Source: an uncultured Pseudomonadota bacterium (GTDB taxonomy: Bacteria > Pseudomonadota > Gammaproteobacteria > Comchoanobacterales > Comchoanobacteraceae). Taken from it: a stretch of 64,000 nucleotides of DNA. The DNA lies in the NCBI GenBank assembly GCA_913020085.1, contig CAJVZW010000001.1, positions 124,001 to 188,000 of the forward strand. Direction: 5' to 3'. Position numbers and translations under genes: made by a program. Below the pieces are notes generated by a model. It searched no databases and had not been told where the DNA came from. It was given only the letters and a program-made list of their open reading frames with translations. Shown one piece after another: positions 8,824 through 16,991 of this stretch; position 1 is the stretch's first letter, and every line of letters begins with the position of its first letter.

Positions 8824-10323
8824 ATGATTGGATTAGACGATCTTGGGCTCAGTGACCAGGAGAAAATTAATTATCATCTTGTGGGGCCAAGAAGAAAAAT
8901 GGTGCTGGAGTACATAAACCGGTTTGAGGACCCTCAGTCCTTGGAACGCTTGGATACCCTGAGAGAGCTCAACGATTACCAGATCAAAGGATTAATATTT
9001 AATCTTCCGTTTGATAGCATGTCTGATTCTGTGTGGAAAGAGGCAACAAGAGCTCAGTTAATACTTGACTATATTGAGGGGTTAAGTAATCCATCTGAGG
9101 AGTATGGTGTTGTCAAAAACTTTAATTGGTATCAGATCAAGGTATGCCAGCTGGGGCTGAAACCAAAGAGTATTTCAAATCACAATTGGCAGGACAACAA
9201 GTTATGTACGATCACTCTTAGATACCTCAGAAATCATACTGATAAAAACATTGATATTGCATATAGAAAGATCGAGGGTCTCAATGCCGCTCAGGTGAGC
9301 GCTGTGATGATGGGACTTGACCGTAATGATTTGGTAGCTCATAAATGGCATTGCCCCCAAATTGCAAGAGCGACTTTAGAATATCTATTTACTTGTTCTA
9401 ATGGTCAGTCGATTAAAAAAAGAATGAAGGAAATTAGAGGTTTATCTTATTGGCAAATTTTAATGTGTAGTATGGGGTACACGCGTAAGAGCCTTGTAGG
9501 GATTGAGCCTGCAAAAATGGAAGAGATATATGAGTATATCAATCTTGATCCGCATACAAAGAGAAATATTAACAGTATAAAAAAAATGAGAGCTACCAAA
9601 GATATCATGAAAAAATTCTTCGAATATGCCCTTAAGCTAGGCTTGTCAGAATTAGATAAAGAAGGACATGATTGGAAAAGTCTTAGTACTGTGATTGCTA
9701 CGATTGCTTACCTTAAGAATAACCGGGATGATGTTGTAGCAAGTATGGCCCAAATTCGCTCAATGAATGCACATCAAATTGAGCTAGTGGAGATGGGAAT
9801 ACCTCGTGAGATGGTTTTGTCTCATACAAAAACAGATGAGCAAACAATGGAAGAGTTATTAGAGTACCTTAGTTACAAAGATGATGTTAATGACGCTTTT
9901 CAGGACGTATGTAATAAGACATACGATGAGATAATAGCTCTGAATAAAGATCAGGCACTTAAACTGGGGTTGTCTCACAATGACCTGGAAGGGCATTTAT
10001 GGGATTCAAATACTAGCTCGGATACACTGGGCTACCTAAAAAGTAATATCGACGATGTTGTGCGAGCTATGAATGAGATTAGAGGGCTAACAGGAGAACA
10101 AATTATCGCTTTAACTTTGGGGCTACAAGTGTGTAATCAATACGGACATGACTGGGGTGATCGGTTGGTAGCAGTCAATACGATCCATTTTCTAATGGAT
10201 CAAAAAAAAGATACGCAATTGGCTACATTTAATGAAATTAGGGGGATGGATAAATTTATGCTAGAGAGAAAATTATCCCAAAGCGAAAAATCAAATAAAC
10301 CATTGAATAAAAACATAAAATAG
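8824..10323 (+). CDS. Repeat protein of unknown function (IRGL-x3-Q / HDW repeats)
   Basis: I do not recognise this 499-residue protein. It consists of roughly eight degenerate repeats of 55-75 residues. Each has a core like IRGLNxxQIxxxxxGL (clearest near residues 149-165, 213-229, 310-326, 428-444), then an HDW or H-x-W element (near 120, 173, 262, 400, 452), then a helix like TIxYLxxNxDD and an AxxEIRG link into the next unit. It has no signal peptide, membrane segment or enzyme motif and is probably all-helical. The ATG has AGGA 6 nt upstream. The next gene carries a related repeat. An adaptor or secreted host-interaction protein is possible but not shown. Confidence 0.8.
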   Translation: MIGLDDLGLSDQEKINYHLVGPRRKMVLEYINRFEDPQSLERLDTLRELNDYQIKGLIFNLPFDSMSDSVWKEATRAQLILDYIEGLSNPSEEYGVVKNFNWYQIKVCQLGLKPKSISNHNWQDNKLCTITLRYLRNHTDKNIDIAYRKIEGLNAAQVSAVMMGLDRNDLVAHKWHCPQIARATLEYLFTCSNGQSIKKRMKEIRGLSYWQILMCSMGYTRKSLVGIEPAKMEEIYEYINLDPHTKRNINSIKKMRATKDIMKKFFEYALKLGLSELDKEGHDWKSLSTVIATIAYLKNNRDDVVASMAQIRSMNAHQIELVEMGIPREMVLSHTKTDEQTMEELLEYLSYKDDVNDAFQDVCNKTYDEIIALNKDQALKLGLSHNDLEGHLWDSNTSSDTLGYLKSNIDDVVRAMNEIRGLTGEQIIALTLGLQVCNQYGHDWGDRLVAVNTIHFLMDQKKDTQLATFNEIRGMDKFMLERKLSQSEKSNKPLNKNIK

Positions 10324-10351
10324 TTTATATTGCGTTAAAAAAAGAGAACTT

Positions 10352-11194
10352 ATGATTAAATATTTAATAAGACGATGCGAGGCGAAGTTAAAAGGGCTAA
10401 ATAATACTTACGTTCATGATTGGGGAGATAATGATGTTTGCCAAGAAACATATGCAATAATTGATAAGTTCAGCACACTTCCCAAAAATCAAGTAATGGA
10501 ACAAATTGTAGGTCTTAGCGCTTTTCATATTGCAGTAATGAATGAGTTAGCCGATGAAGATAATTTAGATGAATTTGCTTCAGTGATGAGAAAAACTGGT
10601 CTATTTCAAGCTTATTCCATTCTTACAGCGCTTAGAAATAAACAATTCATTGATGTTGACTCTGCCTATGAATTTACCAAAGATTTAAGTGAGCATAAGG
10701 AGAGACTGCTTAATATTGGGCTGCACCCTGAATTTCTCTCAGAAGTAAACGATTCACTTGTGAGAAAACAAATGTATAGGTATATTTCATCTCGGCCTGA
10801 AATAGTATCTCCGGTTGAAGCATACACAACTGCTGAAAGTATGAGTGAGGAAAAGCTGAATGAGGTAAATGATAATATAGATGTGCTTAGCGGGGTTTTT
10901 GACAAAGGCGCTTTGTACAACCATAAAGTAGATAATAATTTTATGGACAATCTCCGCCTTGAATTTAGAACTCAGGTGCTATCGGGGTCTATTGATATGT
11001 TAGCCGAATTAGCACAGAAGGTTGTTGAATTTATTGGGCCATCAGAAATGAACTATATGCTCAATATAAACAGTCGATACACGGCAAGTAAATTCCTACA
11101 AAATCATCCGATACGATCAAAAGAGAAGGCTTCTTGTTTAATTGGAAATACTGCCCCTGAAATTAGTCAAGTGAAAAATGGGTGCCATCTTTAG
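10352..11194 (+). CDS. Hypothetical protein related to the upstream repeat protein
   Basis: Unrecognised 280-residue protein starting 28 bp after the repeat gene and probably cotranscribed. Residues 13-25 (AKLKGLNNTYVHDW) and IVGLSAFHIAVMNELA near residue 55 echo the IRGL-x3-Q and HDW elements of its neighbour, but only one or two units remain recognisable. The rest is helical and charged. There is no signal peptide, membrane segment or catalytic motif. An AGAGAA lies upstream of the ATG. The order suggests duplication and divergence from a common repeat ancestor. Confidence 0.75.
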   Translation: MIKYLIRRCEAKLKGLNNTYVHDWGDNDVCQETYAIIDKFSTLPKNQVMEQIVGLSAFHIAVMNELADEDNLDEFASVMRKTGLFQAYSILTALRNKQFIDVDSAYEFTKDLSEHKERLLNIGLHPEFLSEVNDSLVRKQMYRYISSRPEIVSPVEAYTTAESMSEEKLNEVNDNIDVLSGVFDKGALYNHKVDNNFMDNLRLEFRTQVLSGSIDMLAELAQKVVEFIGPSEMNYMLNINSRYTASKFLQNHPIRSKEKASCLIGNTAPEISQVKNGCHL

Positions 11195-11247
11195 ATCGGG
11201 ATATCTCATCTAGCAATTATTTATCAAATCTGCTAATTTAGGCACAT

Positions 11248-11321
11248 GCGCCTGTAGCTCAGCTGGATAGAGTATCTGGCTTCGAACCAGACGGTCGGGG
11301 GTTCGAATCCCTCCGGGCGCG
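11248..11321 (+). tRNA. tRNA-Arg (anticodon UCG)
   Basis: A full cloverleaf can be drawn: a 7-bp acceptor stem (gcgcctg with cgggcgc, one G-U), D arm gctc/gagt, anticodon stem tctgg/ccaga with loop cttcgaa giving anticodon TCG, and T arm with loop ttcgaat. CCA is not encoded. UCG would decode CGA and, by wobble, other CGN codons. The gene sits between lineage-specific genes, a common setting for island insertion, but I saw no integrase or direct repeat of its 3' end. Confidence 0.95.
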
Positions 11322-11349
11322 AATTATAAAATTCATCTCGGTGCAGATT

Positions 11350-12549
11350 ATGAAAAAAACAGTTGATAAAATAATAAGCTATTCACAAGGGATAGTGCCA
11401 ACTCCCATCAGGGCAATGAAGCTATTCAAATTCACGGATGAGTTGGGTCGAGTTCATTTTACACTAACTATCAATCCAAATAATACGGTGTGTGACAAAG
11501 CATTTAGGTTGGATGATATCGCAGGTATTGCAAATTTTTTATGTTTGGCTAAAAAAGGAAGTTGGATTCATAACAGTGAGGAAGTTAACAACATGTTTTG
11601 CATGATTTCAACTGTCATCCCTAACGTCAATAATCCCTCAGCAACAAAAAAAGACATTTTGCAACTTATTCAGTTTTTAAAATCTGAGCTAGATAAGGCG
11701 ACTCGAAAAGCACAAAGTGACCAAAAAAAGTTACTGATTCATATTGAGGAGACATATTCTGATAAACGGTCACTTTTGGTTAGTTTAATTTTAATGATCT
11801 TATCAAGTGAACAGGGGTTAAGAAATATTATAACGGGGACTCATGAAGGTTTCGTTACTAAAGAAATCGCTGATCCGGTGGATGTTGTTGCATCATCAAA
11901 TATAAAATTTATTCTGCTTGCTGCCAGAGAAATGGACTTGAGGTTTTATCATGGTGATAAAAAGAAAAACGCAGAATTTTTTGAAAGAACTCAATCAATG
12001 ATCGACTCAATTATCGGTGTCAACGAAGATCTGATTTTAATTTCTATGATAAATTCATTTAATCCAGTTTATCACTCCGAGAGGATCACACACAATTATT
12101 ACATTCATACGATTGACGCAGCGTTTGGGGCTTCAGGTTTCCCCGATATTGCATACCCGAATAAACACCCTGTCAGAGTTCAATTCAGTAGGAATATTTT
12201 TGATTCCAAGCTGGGTAGTGTTATCAATTGTCTCAAGGGAGCAATCAAAGAGATGAAGCTAAAAATATCAAAAAAAACTGCTTCTTGCTTTTCTTCCTTT
12301 GCTGACTTAATACCAAAATTACCATCACCTACTACAGATATTTTTGAGGCACAAATTGCGCAAAGAGTATACAACGCAATGCTCAATAACACTTTACCAA
12401 CTTTGCAATATAGCAACTATATTGGCAGTGAGGAATTTTCGCCTGTGAATATAAAAGATAGCATCAGTTCTTATCTTTCTGGGGCTAGATGTATTCGGCC
12501 TGTGAAAGAGGGAAGTAGCTCAGGATCACGTTCAGCGAACATGCCCTAA
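11350..12549 (+). CDS. Hypothetical protein, 399 aa
   Basis: Not recognised. The sequence is soluble and mixed alpha/beta, with an early segment like a folded domain (FTDELGRVHFTLTINP), a long helical middle and a Ser/Gly-rich C-terminus. It has no signal peptide and no convincing membrane segment; the hydrophobic stretch near residue 147 (SLLVSLILMILSS) is short. I preferred the ATG at 11350 over the GTG at 11341; neither has a strong ribosome-binding site. It starts 28 bp after the tRNA, so it may be read from the tRNA promoter. Confidence 0.7.
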   Translation: MKKTVDKIISYSQGIVPTPIRAMKLFKFTDELGRVHFTLTINPNNTVCDKAFRLDDIAGIANFLCLAKKGSWIHNSEEVNNMFCMISTVIPNVNNPSATKKDILQLIQFLKSELDKATRKAQSDQKKLLIHIEETYSDKRSLLVSLILMILSSEQGLRNIITGTHEGFVTKEIADPVDVVASSNIKFILLAAREMDLRFYHGDKKKNAEFFERTQSMIDSIIGVNEDLILISMINSFNPVYHSERITHNYYIHTIDAAFGASGFPDIAYPNKHPVRVQFSRNIFDSKLGSVINCLKGAIKEMKLKISKKTASCFSSFADLIPKLPSPTTDIFEAQIAQRVYNAMLNNTLPTLQYSNYIGSEEFSPVNIKDSISSYLSGARCIRPVKEGSSSGSRSANMP

Positions 12550-12647
12550 GCTCTTTTGATAATACTGAGATTTTACTTTTAGTTTCATAATGTGTTTGAC
12601 ACTGCAATTGTTGGTAGATAGCATGTAAAAAACACAAGCGATTTAAT

Positions 12648-13553
12648 ATGCTCAAAAAAAAGTTAGATCCTTTCAAAACTCTTCAGCTTGTTCCTTATTT
12701 AGTTTTTTTAATTTCCCTGTACAGTCAGTTAAATATAGACGATATTATTTTAGCATTAATCGGGGCCTATGGATTATGGTCTATTAGTAATCAAAGAAGC
12801 GATTATTCAAAGTCAGCCGATCCTTATTACATCCTAATCTTTGCATATACATTGATACTTTTATCTGTCGGTTTAAACCAAGATATCCTGAGTATGGTGT
12901 GTTTTGTTCTAATGCCAGCTTTTTGTGGCTACCTCATGGATAAGATATTAAATGTAAAAGGGAATTTTAAATCGATAACCCCATCTTTTGCTCTTTTAGC
13001 TACTCATTCCATATCACGAGTAATTATTATTCTTGGCATTTTGTACTTATCACAATTTCTATTACTCAACTACCTTCATATTGGAGTGTGCTCTTTCATA
13101 TCGCCATTGGCTAAGATTACAGAGATATGGGTAGGTGCCACGCTCCTGACGATGCTCATTCCATTTGCGATGAATCATTTACAGCTAGATCAAAAAAGTT
13201 ACTACGATCAATTAGCATATAGTTTAATTTGTGGACTGTTTGTATCTAACCAATATGCATTAATTTTCCTAGCCTCAGCTGTATTTAATTACTTTAATGG
13301 CTCCGATAGCAATATGGCACATGTCAGTGTGATTAATGCAAGTATATTTTGGATCTCTACCGTGCTGGTCTCGATGTTTACCAGCTCAGCATTAATCCCA
13401 ATGGGGATTAGCCTTGTCTCTAATGGTATATTAGCACCAGTCAGCTCAGGTTCAATCAGAGATTTTGTGACCAAACAGAAAAGCTATGACAGAGAGTTAG
13501 TAAAAGATCAGAATGCCCCTGGTGAGAGCATGACATCAAATATGAAAAATTAG
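12648..13553 (+). CDS. Hypothetical multi-pass membrane protein, 301 aa
   Basis: Not recognised. About seven hydrophobic segments run from residue 13 to 250 (for instance LVPYLVFLISLYS, YILIFAYTLILLSVGL, VIIILGILYLSQFLLL, LLTMLIPFAMN and ALIFLASAVFNYF), followed by a polar C-terminal tail of about 40 residues. It lies 98 bp after the preceding hypothetical gene and upstream of the CPBP protease pair, with no catalytic motif in view. The ribosome-binding site is weak. It belongs to the accessory stretch 8.8-15.9 kb. Confidence 0.72.
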   Translation: MLKKKLDPFKTLQLVPYLVFLISLYSQLNIDDIILALIGAYGLWSISNQRSDYSKSADPYYILIFAYTLILLSVGLNQDILSMVCFVLMPAFCGYLMDKILNVKGNFKSITPSFALLATHSISRVIIILGILYLSQFLLLNYLHIGVCSFISPLAKITEIWVGATLLTMLIPFAMNHLQLDQKSYYDQLAYSLICGLFVSNQYALIFLASAVFNYFNGSDSNMAHVSVINASIFWISTVLVSMFTSSALIPMGISLVSNGILAPVSSGSIRDFVTKQKSYDRELVKDQNAPGESMTSNMKN

Positions 13554-13673
13554 TCCATGACTGATGGGTAATATCTACGAGGTATAATGATGTTATTAAT
13601 TCATGACTTTAGGGTCACTTGTTATGCAATTATCAGGTAGATCTGGGAACATGTCTTTAAAAGGGAGAACAAT

Positions 13674-14705
13674 ATGAAACAATGTTCTAGTAAATCAGAC
13701 GATTTTTGGCTGATTTTTCAAGGACTATCTTTTTATATACTTGGTTTATTCGCCATTTATTACTTGGAACTATCATCGTTACCTGCGCTATTTGCATCGA
13801 CCATCTCCCTTCGCTTACACCATAAAGCATTGGAGGAAGGGGATGACAGCAAGTATTGGTATTTTTTACTAGCGATGCTTATTGGGTGCTACTTCTTGGG
13901 ACCGGTTGATGATATATTAAGTGGATTACTTTCCCTTTTGTTTCCGCTTTCTGTTTTCTCACGACGCATTGCAATGTATTTATTTTCCAACATGCATTTT
14001 GCTTTTTATACCGGTTTATATATAGTTTTTGAGTTATTATCACGAGAGGGTGGTAATGTTTTTGCTAATATATTCTCAAAAAACAAAAAAGTTAATTTCA
14101 GAGATTTTTTCAGTGGTTATGCTTCTCAAATTGCAATTTGCTGTCTATATGTATTTGGCAGTATGATTTACATGACAGTGCCGCTTTATACTTTTTTAAT
14201 TGTTGTTCCATTAACCATGGCGATAACGGGAATCCAGGCATTATTTGAAGAGCTGACATGTCGTATGGCGCCATTAAAGTATTTCACCTATTGTGCCGAT
14301 GTACTACATGCTAATAAAAACTACTGTATTATGGGGTTCATGATTGTTTCATCCATCTTTTTTGGCTTGATGCACACGCAGTATGTCCAACAAGGACTAT
14401 TCTCATCTTCTTTTCTTTCAGTATGTATTGGTGGGTTGCTCTATGGTTTAATTAGCTATAACTCATCTGGTATTGAATTCTCTACTGGGGCACATACCGC
14501 TTGGAATTCATTTATATACATGTTCAATGATAATTCATTATTTTCAAAGCCGCTTTTTCAGCCTAACAGCATAGATAGTTTATACGGGGAAGCAGCAATG
14601 GCTGCTAACTTCTTTTTGCCTAGGTATAAGCAATCATCTAAAGACAAAAGTGCAGAGAAAGATATACCGCCTGCAAGCGACAAGGCCGCTGTGGCTCTTC
14701 AGTGA
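13674..14705 (+). CDS. CPBP-family intramembrane metalloprotease, copy 1
   Basis: Multi-pass membrane protein of 343 residues carrying the CPBP (Abi/CAAX-protease-like) motifs: FEELTCR with Glu192, Glu193 and Arg197, GLMH with His234, and HTAWN with His274 and Asn278. In this family these form the active site within the membrane. Known members process prenylated proteins in eukaryotes or serve bacteriocin self-immunity and other roles; the substrate here is unknown. The ribosome-binding site GGGAGA is strong. The next gene is a near-identical tandem copy. The N-terminal 45 and C-terminal 60 residues differ between copies, while residues 46-272 are identical. Confidence 0.85.
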   Translation: MKQCSSKSDDFWLIFQGLSFYILGLFAIYYLELSSLPALFASTISLRLHHKALEEGDDSKYWYFLLAMLIGCYFLGPVDDILSGLLSLLFPLSVFSRRIAMYLFSNMHFAFYTGLYIVFELLSREGGNVFANIFSKNKKVNFRDFFSGYASQIAICCLYVFGSMIYMTVPLYTFLIVVPLTMAITGIQALFEELTCRMAPLKYFTYCADVLHANKNYCIMGFMIVSSIFFGLMHTQYVQQGLFSSSFLSVCIGGLLYGLISYNSSGIEFSTGAHTAWNSFIYMFNDNSLFSKPLFQPNSIDSLYGEAAMAANFFLPRYKQSSKDKSAEKDIPPASDKAAVALQ

Positions 14706-14797
14706 GAATGTGGCGTTTACTTTTGCTTTTACTGTAATAATCAGCGACGAGGAGATTCTTTTGTTGATATTGCCGGCCAGATCTGCGACATTTTTGC
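14690..14797 (-). pseudogene. Relic of the 3' end of the ferredoxin gene
   Basis: This stretch after CPBP copy 1 matches the region after CPBP copy 2, which is the 3' part of the functional ferredoxin gene (15890-16216). Read on the minus strand it gives AKMSQIWPAISTKESPRR and then a stop, against AKMSQIWPVLSTKEDPPS in the intact gene. Only about the last third of the gene is present, with base changes and small deletions, so it cannot make ferredoxin. It marks where the duplicated block was copied. Confidence 0.88.
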
Positions 14798-14868
14798 CTT
14801 ACTTAAGGATTACTTGTTATGCAATCATCGGGTAGATCTGGGAACATGTTTTTAATAGGGAGAACAAG

Positions 14869-15903
14869 ATGAAACAATGTACGAATAAATCAGATAATTT
14901 TTGGTTAATTTTTCAAGGATTATCTTTTTATATAATTGGTTTATTCGCCATTTATTCCTTGGGTCTATCTGTGTTACCTGCGGTATTTGCATCGACCATA
15001 TCACTTCGCTTACACCATAAAGCATTGGAGGAAGGGGATGACAGCAAGTATTGGTATTTTTTACTAGCGATGCTTATTGGGTGCTACTTCTTGGGACCGG
15101 TTGATGATATATTAAGTGGATTACTTTCCCTTTTGTTTCCGCTTTCTGTTTTCTCACGACGCATTGCAATGTATTTATTTTCCAACATGCATTTTGCTTT
15201 TTATACCGGTTTATATATAGTTTTTGAGTTATTATCACGAGAGGGTGGTAATGTTTTTGCTAATATATTCTCAAAAAACAAAAAAGTTAATTTCAGAGAT
15301 TTTTTCAGTGGTTATGCTTCTCAAATTGCAATTTGCTGTCTATATGTATTTGGCAGTATGATTTACATGACAGTGCCGCTTTATACTTTTTTAATTGTTG
15401 TTCCATTAACCATGGCGATAACGGGAATCCAGGCATTATTTGAAGAGCTGACATGTCGTATGGCGCCATTAAAGTATTTCACCTATTGTGCCGATGTACT
15501 ACATGCTAATAAAAACTACTGTATTATGGGGTTCATGATTGTTTCATCCATCTTTTTTGGCTTGATGCACACGCAGTATGTCCAACAAGGACTATTCTCA
15601 TCTTCTTTTCTTTCAGTATGTATTGGTGGGTTGCTCTATGGTTTAATTAGCTATAACTCATCTGGTATTGAATTCTCTACTGGGGTACATACCGCTTGGA
15701 ATTCATTTCTATACATGTTCAATGATAATTCATTATTTCCAATGCAGATTTGTCGGTTTAATGGTATAAATCGCTTATGTATTGAATCAGCAGTGGCTGC
15801 TAACTTCTTTTTGCCTCGGTATAAGCAATCGTCTAAAGACAAAAGTGAAGAAAAAGACATACCGCTTGCTGCGAAGCACAACGCCGCTGTTACTCCTCAG
15901 TGA
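14869..15903 (+). CDS. CPBP-family intramembrane metalloprotease, copy 2
   Basis: Second copy of the membrane protease, 344 residues, with the same EExxxR, GLMH and HTAWN motifs and the same number of hydrophobic segments. Differences cluster at both ends: residues 1-45 (for example YSLGLSVLPAVF against YYLELSSLPALF) and after residue 285 (MQICRFNGINRLCIES against SKPLFQPNSIDSLYGE). The leader and ribosome-binding site are duplicated too. The 3' end overlaps the convergent ferredoxin gene by 14 bp. Different ends with an identical catalytic core could mean different partners for the same activity, but this is inference. Confidence 0.85.
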   Translation: MKQCTNKSDNFWLIFQGLSFYIIGLFAIYSLGLSVLPAVFASTISLRLHHKALEEGDDSKYWYFLLAMLIGCYFLGPVDDILSGLLSLLFPLSVFSRRIAMYLFSNMHFAFYTGLYIVFELLSREGGNVFANIFSKNKKVNFRDFFSGYASQIAICCLYVFGSMIYMTVPLYTFLIVVPLTMAITGIQALFEELTCRMAPLKYFTYCADVLHANKNYCIMGFMIVSSIFFGLMHTQYVQQGLFSSSFLSVCIGGLLYGLISYNSSGIEFSTGVHTAWNSFLYMFNDNSLFPMQICRFNGINRLCIESAVAANFFLPRYKQSSKDKSEEKDIPLAAKHNAAVTPQ

Positions 15904-16216
15904 GAATGTGGCGTTTACTTTTGATTTTACTCCAGTAGTCAGCATCCGACGGGGGGTCTTCTTTTGTTGATAATACGGGCCAGATCTGTGACATCTTTGC
16001 ATTGATGTCAATAAATTCCTTCTGATCATCGGGAACATCATCTTCGGCATAAATGGCATCGACAGGACAGTGATTAATGCAAAGATTACAATCAATACAT
16101 TCTTCCGGGTTGATGACCAGCATCTTTTCACCTGCATGAAAGCAATCTACAGGACACACTTCAACACAGTCGGTATAACGACATCGGATACAAGACTCGG
16201 TAATGACATAAGTCAC
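15890..16216 (-). CDS. fdxA: 7Fe-type ferredoxin (FdxA-like)
   Basis: Small electron carrier with one 3Fe-4S and one 4Fe-4S cluster. The N-terminal part shows the hallmark Cys spacing CIRCRYTDCVEVCPVDCF, then ECIDCNLCINHCPVDAI, and an acidic C-terminal tail, as in proteobacterial FdxA of about 107 aa. I chose a GTG start (protein MTYVITESC) because the family begins there and GGAG lies 9 nt upstream; a longer frame upstream does not look coding. Convergent with CPBP copy 2 (14-bp overlap) and divergent from the GATase gene. A broken duplicate of its 3' end lies at 14690-14797. Confidence 0.94.
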   Translation of the reverse strand: MTYVITESCIRCRYTDCVEVCPVDCFHAGEKMLVINPEECIDCNLCINHCPVDAIYAEDDVPDDQKEFIDINAKMSQIWPVLSTKEDPPSDADYWSKIKSKRHILTEE

Positions 16217-16250
16217 TGGTTTTTCACTCCTATTTTTGATATGATAGCTT

Positions 16251-16991
16251 ATGGACAGAATTAAAATAAACGTCATACACCATCGGTCTCAGCATACCCC
16301 GGTAGAGATTTTAAATCAATCTCCCGTTGGCATGCTTGGAGATTTCTTGCTGGATCAGGCTAATATCTCACAAATTCCCATTATAGATCTTGATATCAAC
16401 AATGCGATTTGTGCAGATTTGATAATTATCACTGGAGCGATGGAGAGTGTTAACGATGAGGGTATTCAGTGGATCAAAAAAGAAAGAGAGCTGATAGACA
16501 GAGCGATTGAAGAAAATATTGCAATGTTAGGAATTTGTTTCGGTGCCCAGCATATTGCTTTAGCACTGGGTGGACAAGTTGCAAGGTTACCGGCCCCCGC
16601 CGTGGAGCTGACAGAAATCAAGCTTACCACCGAGGGACTAAATAGCCCTTTTTTTGAATACTTTCCTGAAAAATTCAAAGCAGTGAGTCTTCACCAAGAC
16701 TGTTTTACGGTGAGTGATATGTGTGATATTCTCGCCTATTCATCAAATGGAATTTCTGCTTTTCAATACAGGAACGTCCTGGGTTTACAATTTCATCCAG
16801 AGCTTACAGGCGATATGCTACAAGCACTTATCAGGAAACGCCTTAAGGTATCAGCAGACTACCAAACAATGGTAAAACAGTGTCAGCTACTCTCACAACA
16901 AATTATGATGCATGAGAAGCAGCTGAAAAAACAAGCAAAGGGGTTTGCACAAAACATTTTAGAAAATATCGGAGAACGAGTATATGATTAA
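16251..16991 (+). CDS. Class I glutamine amidotransferase-like protein
   Basis: GATase1 fold of 246 residues. The nucleophile elbow MLGICFGAQHIALALGG has the catalytic Cys near residue 98, and LGLQFHPEL near 180 has the His-Glu pair, so the triad is complete. The closest general type is the stand-alone GMP-synthase-like amidotransferase; the synthase partner is not in view and the true substrate is unknown. A Gln/Lys-rich helical tail follows residue 200. It overlaps bolA by 8 bp and bolA overlaps grxD by 1 bp, a tight three-gene operon. Confidence 0.85.
   Translation: MDRIKINVIHHRSQHTPVEILNQSPVGMLGDFLLDQANISQIPIIDLDINNAICADLIIITGAMESVNDEGIQWIKKERELIDRAIEENIAMLGICFGAQHIALALGGQVARLPAPAVELTEIKLTTEGLNSPFFEYFPEKFKAVSLHQDCFTVSDMCDILAYSSNGISAFQYRNVLGLQFHPELTGDMLQALIRKRLKVSADYQTMVKQCQLLSQQIMMHEKQLKKQAKGFAQNILENIGERVYD

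Larger units (their letters stand above)
13608..15993. repeat. Tandem duplication, unit about 1.2 kb
   Basis: Two direct copies, offset 1195 bp at the gene starts. Each includes about 65 bp of leader (ttgttatgcaat, gtagatctgggaacatgt and a GGGAGAAC ribosome-binding site), a whole CPBP protease gene and the tail of the ferredoxin gene. Copy 1 covers about 13608-14797 and copy 2 about 14803-15993. Positions 13809-14490 and 15004-15685 are identical over all 682 bases by line-by-line comparison, while the flanks within the unit differ at many sites. Confidence 0.93.

Noticed and set aside
8824-11194. Repeat-protein genes considered as ankyrin, TPR or leucine-rich repeats
   Set aside because: The unit length and the IRGL and HDW consensus do not match those families by eye.
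14650-14835. Short open frame after CPBP copy 1
   Set aside because: It runs across the end of the CPBP gene and the ferredoxin relic in the wrong frame and strand for either.
13608-15993. Tandem duplication considered as an insertion sequence or composite transposon
   Set aside because: No transposase, terminal inverted repeats or target-site duplication; the unit ends inside a ferredoxin gene, as in a simple tandem duplication.
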